NCBI GenBank assembly: GCA_964513275.1
Contig: CAZELN010000030.1
Location: forward strand, 1 to 9,286
Origin: UBA12478 sp964513275
GTDB taxonomy: Bacteria > Patescibacteriota > Patescibacteriia > UBA9934 > GWF2-40-263
Direction of reading: 5' to 3'
Length of the DNA: 9,286 bases
Part shown: one piece after another, positions 6,375 through 9,286 of the stretch
How the letters are laid out: each line of letters opens with the position of its first letter
How positions within the stretch are numbered: position 1 is the stretch's first letter
Notes under the pieces: model-generated
The model's input: only the letters and a program-made list of their open reading frames with translations
Database searches by the model: none
Told to the model about the DNA's origin: nothing
Program-made: the position numbers and the translations under genes

Positions 6375-7874
6375 ATGAGTGAATCCATCCGTACCTACGA
6401 TGAGCTTGAGAAGCTTGTACAAAAAACCTACCGATCGCCAGACATCGAATCTCTCCGGCGGGCGTTTACGATTGCCGACGGCGCCCATAAAGGCGCGGTA
6501 CGCCTCACGGGACATCCCGTCATCTCACATCCGCTGGCTGTTGCGTATCGCCTGGCGGAGATGGGACTCCACATCAATGTCGTCATCGCCGGGTTATTGC
6601 ACGACGTGGTGGAAGACTCCCATGTGACCATTGAGGACGTGCGTGGTTCATTCGGGGAGGACGTGGCTGGACTGGTCGAGTCTGTGACAAAATTGAAACA
6701 GAGCATCAAGTATCGTGGAGCAGAACGCTACGCAGAAAACATGCGCAAGATGTTCTTGGCGATGGCTAGTGACGTGCGCGTGGTCTTCATGAAATTCGCG
6801 GATCGGCTCCACAACTTGGAAACCCTCTACGGTCAGCCAAAACATAAACAAGAACGCATCGCGCGAGAGTCGTTGGAAATTTACGCGCCAATCGCCGGAC
6901 GGTTAGGCATGAGTGAAATCAAGGGAGAACTTGAAGACGGCTCATTTGCGTATCTCCAACCAAAAGAATACGAACGGATGAAAAACATCATGGACATCAA
7001 AGTTCGTGAAAAAGGCGCGTACGTGAGCCGCATTATCGACCACGTCGAAAAACTCCTCAAAGAAACAAGCATCGCGGATTTCCAAGTGCATGGCCGAGTG
7101 AAGCGTTTATATAGTTTGTTCAAAAAGTTAAAAAAGTACCAAGGTGACCTGAGTAAGATTTACGATCTTATCGCGGTGCGCATCATCGTCGCGGACGTGG
7201 AGGAATGTTATATCATTTTAGGACTCCTGCACCAACATTGGCGGCCTGTCCCTGGACGCATTAAAGACTATATCGCCCAACCTAAGCCCAACGGGTATCA
7301 GTCTTTGCACACAACGGTCTTCACCGACAACGGCGAGATCATCGAGTTCCAAATCCGCACGATGGAAATGCATGAGCTTGCTGAGTACGGTGTGGCCGCG
7401 CACTGGCGATATAAAGAAGGGTCACGTAAACCCATGCGTAACACAGGCTGGATGGAAGAGTTGGCACAAATCCAAAAGGAGCTACAAAGGAAAAAAGATT
7501 TTCTTGAGCAGCTTGAGGTGATGAAGATCGACGTGTTCAAAGACCGGATCTTTGTCTTCACCCCGCAAGGGGATGTCATCGATCTTCCCGACGGTGCCAC
7601 GCTGGTTGACTTTGCCTACGCCATCCACACGGAAGTTGGGAATAAATGTACCTCTGCTCGCGTTAATGAAGTCATGCGCAACCTTGATACCCCGCTTCAC
7701 TCTGGCGACATTGTGGAAGTCATCACGGACAAAAACCGCCGCGGCCCGAACCCTGACTGGCTCAAATTCGCCAAAACTCGCCACGCGCGCAACAAAATCA
7801 AAGACTCAACGCGCCACACGGTCAAAGGGTGGTTTGCAGAGGTGCTGAAGGGACGAGAGAAGGCAAAGAAATAG
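6375..7874 (+). CDS. rel: Bifunctional (p)ppGpp synthetase/hydrolase (Rel), short form
   Basis: Rel makes and degrades the alarmone (p)ppGpp. The hydrolase (HD) domain covers about 20-175. Arg43, His52, His76-Asp77, Glu80-Asp81 and Asp143...Asn147 match the metal and substrate residues of the Streptococcus Rel enzyme, so hydrolysis should work. The synthetase domain (about 230-350) has YDLIAVRI with Asp264, GYQSLHTTV (307-315) and Glu324 in EFQIRT. The RIKD sequence (295-298) is the RxKD motif of bifunctional Rel/SpoT rather than the ExDD of RelA. A TGS domain follows (about 386-450). The protein then stops after a basic tail at 499 aa, against more than 700 aa for typical long enzymes, so the helical, zinc-finger and ACT regulatory parts are missing. 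There is no sign of a frameshift; the stop is clean and a palindromic element begins 5 nt later. The gene stands alone under its own promoter. Confidence 0.97.
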   Translation: MSESIRTYDELEKLVQKTYRSPDIESLRRAFTIADGAHKGAVRLTGHPVISHPLAVAYRLAEMGLHINVVIAGLLHDVVEDSHVTIEDVRGSFGEDVAGLVESVTKLKQSIKYRGAERYAENMRKMFLAMASDVRVVFMKFADRLHNLETLYGQPKHKQERIARESLEIYAPIAGRLGMSEIKGELEDGSFAYLQPKEYERMKNIMDIKVREKGAYVSRIIDHVEKLLKETSIADFQVHGRVKRLYSLFKKLKKYQGDLSKIYDLIAVRIIVADVEECYIILGLLHQHWRPVPGRIKDYIAQPKPNGYQSLHTTVFTDNGEIIEFQIRTMEMHELAEYGVAAHWRYKEGSRKPMRNTGWMEELAQIQKELQRKKDFLEQLEVMKIDVFKDRIFVFTPQGDVIDLPDGATLVDFAYAIHTEVGNKCTSARVNEVMRNLDTPLHSGDIVEVITDKNRRGPNPDWLKFAKTRHARNKIKDSTRHTVKGWFAEVLKGREKAKK

Positions 7875-8113
7875 ATATTAGGACTTTCTCACTTGGATGC
7901 AGACCGCGAAGAAATCGAGGCTTTTCGCGAGACGTACTGAAACGTACGTTGAGCAAAAAACGTAGATTTCGACAAAGGTATGCGCCAAGTAAGAAAGTCC
8001 TAGGTAATGAACAGCGCTATGACCAAGATATCAAAGGAGCTATCGTTTCAAATGGCGTTATCCACGAGGAAATTGTGAGGCGATTAAAACCGTACCTAAG
8101 TACGGAACAGTAG
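7829..8113 (+). other. Weak open frame running through the palindrome (94 codons)
   Basis: This frame overlaps the rel 3' end by 46 nt, crosses the 124-nt palindrome, and continues to a TAG at 8111-8113. The part inside the palindrome is Arg/Lys-rich (RTLSKKRRFRQRYAPSKK), as expected of repeat translation. The part beyond it (about residues 58-94, LGNEQRYDQDIKGAIVSNG and onward) has a more protein-like composition. It could be the tail of a decayed gene or chance. There is no convincing start or ribosome binding site, and I recognise no family. Confidence 0.15.
7879..8002. repeat. 124-nt near-perfect palindrome immediately after rel
   Basis: The outer 18-nt arms (7879-7896 and 7985-8002) pair at 17 of 18 positions, starting TAGGACTTTCT. 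The pairing continues inward through GCA/TGC and ACC/GGT, a 5-by-6 internal loop, GAAATC (7911-7916) with GATTTC (7965-7970), TTTT with AAAA, GC with GC, and ACGTAC (7932-7937) with GTACGT (7944-7949) closing a 6-nt loop. The whole element can fold as a single long hairpin. An alternative small hairpin, CGCGAA (7905-7910) with TTCGCG (7924-7929), would turn the GAAATC pairing into a pseudoknot. It begins 5 nt after the rel stop and has no rho-type T run of its own. It may be a non-autonomous mobile palindrome or a 3'-end stabiliser for rel mRNA. Copy number is unknown. Confidence 0.8.
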
Positions 8114-8125
8114 TCTGATCAAAAC

Positions 8126-8156
8126 AAAAAACATCTCCTAGTCTGGGATATTTTTT
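8126..8156. terminator. Bidirectional terminator between rel side and the minus-strand RNA
   Basis: Six A (8126-8131) and six T (8151-8156) flank a short imperfect stem (ATC/GAT plus C-G) with a loop around CTAGTCT. On the minus strand a T.G wobble joins the A/T tract to the stem, and the transcript would end in TTTTTT at 8131-8126, directly after the structured RNA. On the plus strand TTTTTT follows the stem, so it could also end transcription coming from rel. Confidence 0.5.
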
Positions 8157-8320
8157 GCGGTGAACGGAGGGGGAATTGAACCCCAATCCTTAGGTGACGA
8201 TCCAAGGCGTTGAACCATCAACACTCCGCCCTCGTGTCCACCGGCCGACATTCTAACACAAAACTCCCCGAAGGGAGTTGTGTTGGGGTAGATGGTACAT
8301 CTACGCCTTGGTTCGTCACC
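8126..8320 (-). ncRNA. Unassigned structured RNA with tRNA-like 3' part
   Basis: A promoter directly upstream places the 5' end at about 8320 and a terminator gives the 3' end near 8126, so the RNA is about 195 nt. Helices on the minus strand: A, GGTGACGAACCAAGGCG (8320-8304) with 8209-8193, 16 of 17 paired. B, GTAGATG (8304-8298) with CATCTAC (8294-8288). C, a bulged 12-bp hairpin (8284-8255) capped by a C(UUCG)G tetraloop. D, GTTG with CAAC (8222-8209). T, GGGG-TTCAATT-CCCC (8184-8170), like a tRNA T arm. P1, GGTGGAC (8242-8236) with GTTCACC (8165-8159) plus GAGGG (8233-8229) with CCCTC (8171-8167). A and P1 interleave, so they form a pseudoknot or exclude each other. G.U pairs in P1 and the UUCG loop occur only in this strand. 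It is not recognisably tmRNA, RNase P, 6S or SRP RNA. A tRNA fold (8231-8161) is possible but poor. Confidence 0.5.
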
Positions 8321-8326
8321 ACGATT

Positions 8327-8354
8327 AAGATACCACACCTATCAAGATTGTCAA
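8327..8354 (-). promoter_or_regulatory. Promoter of the minus-strand structured RNA
   Basis: TTGACA (8354-8349), a perfect -35 box, is followed after 16 nt by TATCTT (8332-8327). The expected start, about 7 nt downstream, is near 8320, exactly where the first long helix strand begins. The promoter sits 8 nt beyond the stop codon of the upstream protease gene. Confidence 0.65.
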
Positions 8355-8362
8355 ACTCAAAC

Positions 8363-9043
8363 TTAAAACAAGAGAAAATAGCCAATCGATAAAATAGTGA
8401 CATCCACAAGGATATGACTCAACCAACTCGTGACAAGCGAGTTGGTTTTTTGATAGAGCATGCACCAGCACATCCCGGCTAGCCCCACACACAGACCAAA
8501 GAACATAGCCAGTGGCCAAGGCAAAAAAAGCCAGAGGATGAGGACATGATGACTGGCAAAGGCGAGCGAACTCACAACCATGGCCTCACCTACAGGCATG
8601 AGTAGCCGTAGGCATCCAAACACAAACCAACGCCAGTAGACCTCCTCAAACAAGGAATGGCCCAACGAAAGTATGACAGCGAATGGAATGTACCAGTTCC
8701 AAATTCCGAACGTTCGAACGGTTACCTCAAGGGCCGGCGCGAGAGATTCAAAAAAATCCTTGAAGAGTAGGAACACGAGAGCAATGAGTACAGAGAATAC
8801 AACCCCGGAAGAAAGTCCAAACAACCAACGACCACTTTTGGGACCGCTAAACATCTTCGGACGGAATCCCGCAGTAACCCACAGCACCGGCCAGACGATC
8901 ATCAAAATCTTCGTCGCAGGATAGAGCACCTCTGCAAATCCTGGAAGAGCAAAAAAGTAGAGTGTCGCTCCCAACAACTGGAACAGAAGCATTGGAACGA
9001 GAATAATCCAGAGAAGGAACTTGGATGAAGAAAATGTTCGCAT
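8363..9043 (-). CDS. CPBP-family intramembrane metalloprotease
   Basis: This is a polytopic membrane protein of 226 aa with hydrophobic segments at about 9-33, 41-58, 75-95, 115-130, 151-175, 177-197 and 211-226. Three motifs of the CPBP (CAAX protease/bacteriocin-processing, Abi) family are in order: EEVYWR with Glu133, Glu134 and Arg138; FASHH with Phe162 and His166; and HILVD with His210 and Asp214. These are expected to bind the catalytic metal inside the membrane. The substrate cannot be told; bacterial members process or protect against peptides, or handle membrane protein anchors. The ATG follows the parB terminator T run by 4 nt with no ribosome binding site, so expression may depend on read-through from parB. 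A plus-strand terminator-like hairpin lies inside the reading frame (8421-8451). No terminator is seen at its own 3' end before the RNA promoter. Confidence 0.88.
   Translation of the reverse strand: MRTFSSSKFLLWIILVPMLLFQLLGATLYFFALPGFAEVLYPATKILMIVWPVLWVTAGFRPKMFSGPKSGRWLFGLSSGVVFSVLIALVFLLFKDFFESLAPALEVTVRTFGIWNWYIPFAVILSLGHSLFEEVYWRWFVFGCLRLLMPVGEAMVVSSLAFASHHVLILWLFLPWPLAMFFGLCVGLAGMCWCMLYQKTNSLVTSWLSHILVDVTILSIGYFLLF
8421..8451 (+). terminator. Plus-strand intrinsic terminator inside the protease gene (antisense)
   Basis: AACCAACTCG (8421-8430) and CGAGTTGGTT (8438-8447) form a perfect 10-bp stem with a 7-nt loop, followed by TTTTTT (8446-8451). This is a textbook rho-independent terminator on the plus strand, but it lies antisense to codons about 199-208 of the protease. 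On the minus strand there is no T run. It would stop antisense transcription entering from the left. Confidence 0.5.
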
Positions 9044-9046
9044 AGG

Positions 9047-9069
9047 AAAAACAGGCTTTCACCTGTTTT
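9047..9069 (-). terminator. Terminator after parB
   Basis: On the minus strand AAAACAGG (9069-9062) pairs with CCTGTTTT (9055-9048) around a 6-nt loop, and the T run extends to 9047. The parB TAA (9070-9068) overlaps the outer part of the stem. The protease ATG at 9043 follows almost at once, so the hairpin may work as a partial terminator that lowers downstream expression. The plus strand also has a TTTT run. Confidence 0.6.
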
Positions 9070-9286
9070 AAAATCCACTCAATCGATCCAGTAGATCGAT
9101 AAGTTCTTCTCGCGAATAAAAAGCGATTGAAATGTTCCCCTTGCCGCTGGACTCTTTGATCTCCACCTTTGTTCCGAGAATTTCGCGGAGACGTTTTTCG
9201 TGAGCGAGGAGGTTGGGATCTTTGCGTGAGACTTTCGACGAACTCTTCCGAGGAGCACTCATGACCCTGGCCTCTGCCTCGCGCAC
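9068..9286 (-). CDS. parB: Chromosome-partitioning protein ParB, C-terminal end (partial)
   Basis: The gene is cut by the right window edge, so only its last 72 residues are visible; the reading frame is open at 9286, and GTG/ATG codons there should not be taken as its start. The visible piece begins VREAEARV, matching the segment near the end of the ParB DNA-binding region (a 'tVRetE'-type sequence). A basic Ser/Lys linker follows, and then the dimerisation domain with LLAHEKRLREILGTKVEIK, GKGNISIAFYSREELIDLL and the end DRLSGF. ParB binds parS sites near the origin, spreads as a CTP-dependent clamp and works with ParA in segregation. No parS-like 16-bp palindrome (TGTTTCACGTGAAACA type) is seen in the window. 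The identification rests on the C-terminal domain only. Confidence 0.85.
   Translation of the reverse strand: MREAEARVMSAPRKSSSKVSRKDPNLLAHEKRLREILGTKVEIKESSGKGNISIAFYSREELIDLLDRLSGF

Noticed and set aside
8090..8105. CCGTAC-CTAA-GTACGG hairpin as a terminator
   Set aside because: The 6-bp stem is perfect but is followed by AACAGTAG with no T run.
8158..8231. Ordinary functional tRNA gene
   Set aside because: Bulged anticodon stem, C37, G8, missing A21 and CCG end; kept only as a finding and as part of the RNA feature.
8138..8338. 66-codon minus-strand frame over the structured RNA
   Set aside because: It spans the hairpins and terminator, has no ribosome binding site, and would start upstream of the predicted transcript start.
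7875..8362. CRISPR array or insertion sequence in the gene-poor gap
   Set aside because: There are no regularly spaced direct repeats and no transposase; the structure is palindromic, not array-like.
8126..8510. tmRNA (ssrA) reading of the T-arm-like sequence
   Set aside because: No 5' acceptor strand for the 3' end at the expected distance, no GGATTCGACG-like segment and no alanine-rich tag frame; upstream sequence is the protease gene.

Overview
The window looks like a stretch of chromosome from a small-genome bacterium, most likely a Candidate Phyla Radiation / Parcubacteria-type lineage. This is inferred from several traits: a short Rel protein that stops after the TGS domain, a topoisomerase I without cysteine zinc fingers, very tight gene packing, few Shine-Dalgarno sequences, and promoters whose predicted transcript starts fall on or near the start codon. 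TGA is used as a stop (pth, dprA), so the code is not the glycine-TGA variant of Gracilibacteria/Absconditabacteria. No search was run, so the lineage is inference.

Left part (1-5478, all + strand): a hairpin and a promoter lead into der (ribosome assembly GTPase), pth (peptidyl-tRNA hydrolase), dprA (recombination mediator for incoming ssDNA) and topA (DNA topoisomerase I). der, pth and dprA are essentially abutting (1-nt gap, then an ATGA overlap), and topA follows after 24 nt. A 75-nt palindromic repeat sits in frame inside the 3' end of pth, where it encodes nearly all of the last 28 residues and reaches into the dprA ribosome binding site. A hairpin terminator whose arms contain both stop codons separates topA from a convergent gene.

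Middle (5473-7874): a minus-strand gene for an unrecognised 267-aa protein (disordered Arg/Ser-rich N-terminus, short apolar segments, highly charged coiled-coil C-terminus) is divergent from rel, the (p)ppGpp synthetase/hydrolase of the stringent response. Each has its own promoter in a gap of about 100 bp.

Right part (7875-9286): a gap of about 490 bp holds no convincing protein gene but much structure. There is a 124-nt near-perfect palindrome right after rel. There is also a minus-strand locus with a promoter, a heavily folded RNA of about 195 nt and a terminator, which I cannot assign to any known RNA family. Then follow, on the minus strand, a CPBP-type intramembrane protease and the C-terminal end of parB (chromosome partitioning), cut by the window edge.

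The protein genes are mostly housekeeping: translation quality control, ribosome assembly, DNA topology and uptake, chromosome segregation and stress signalling. The unusual material is the two palindromic elements, the unassigned RNA and the unknown coiled-coil protein.
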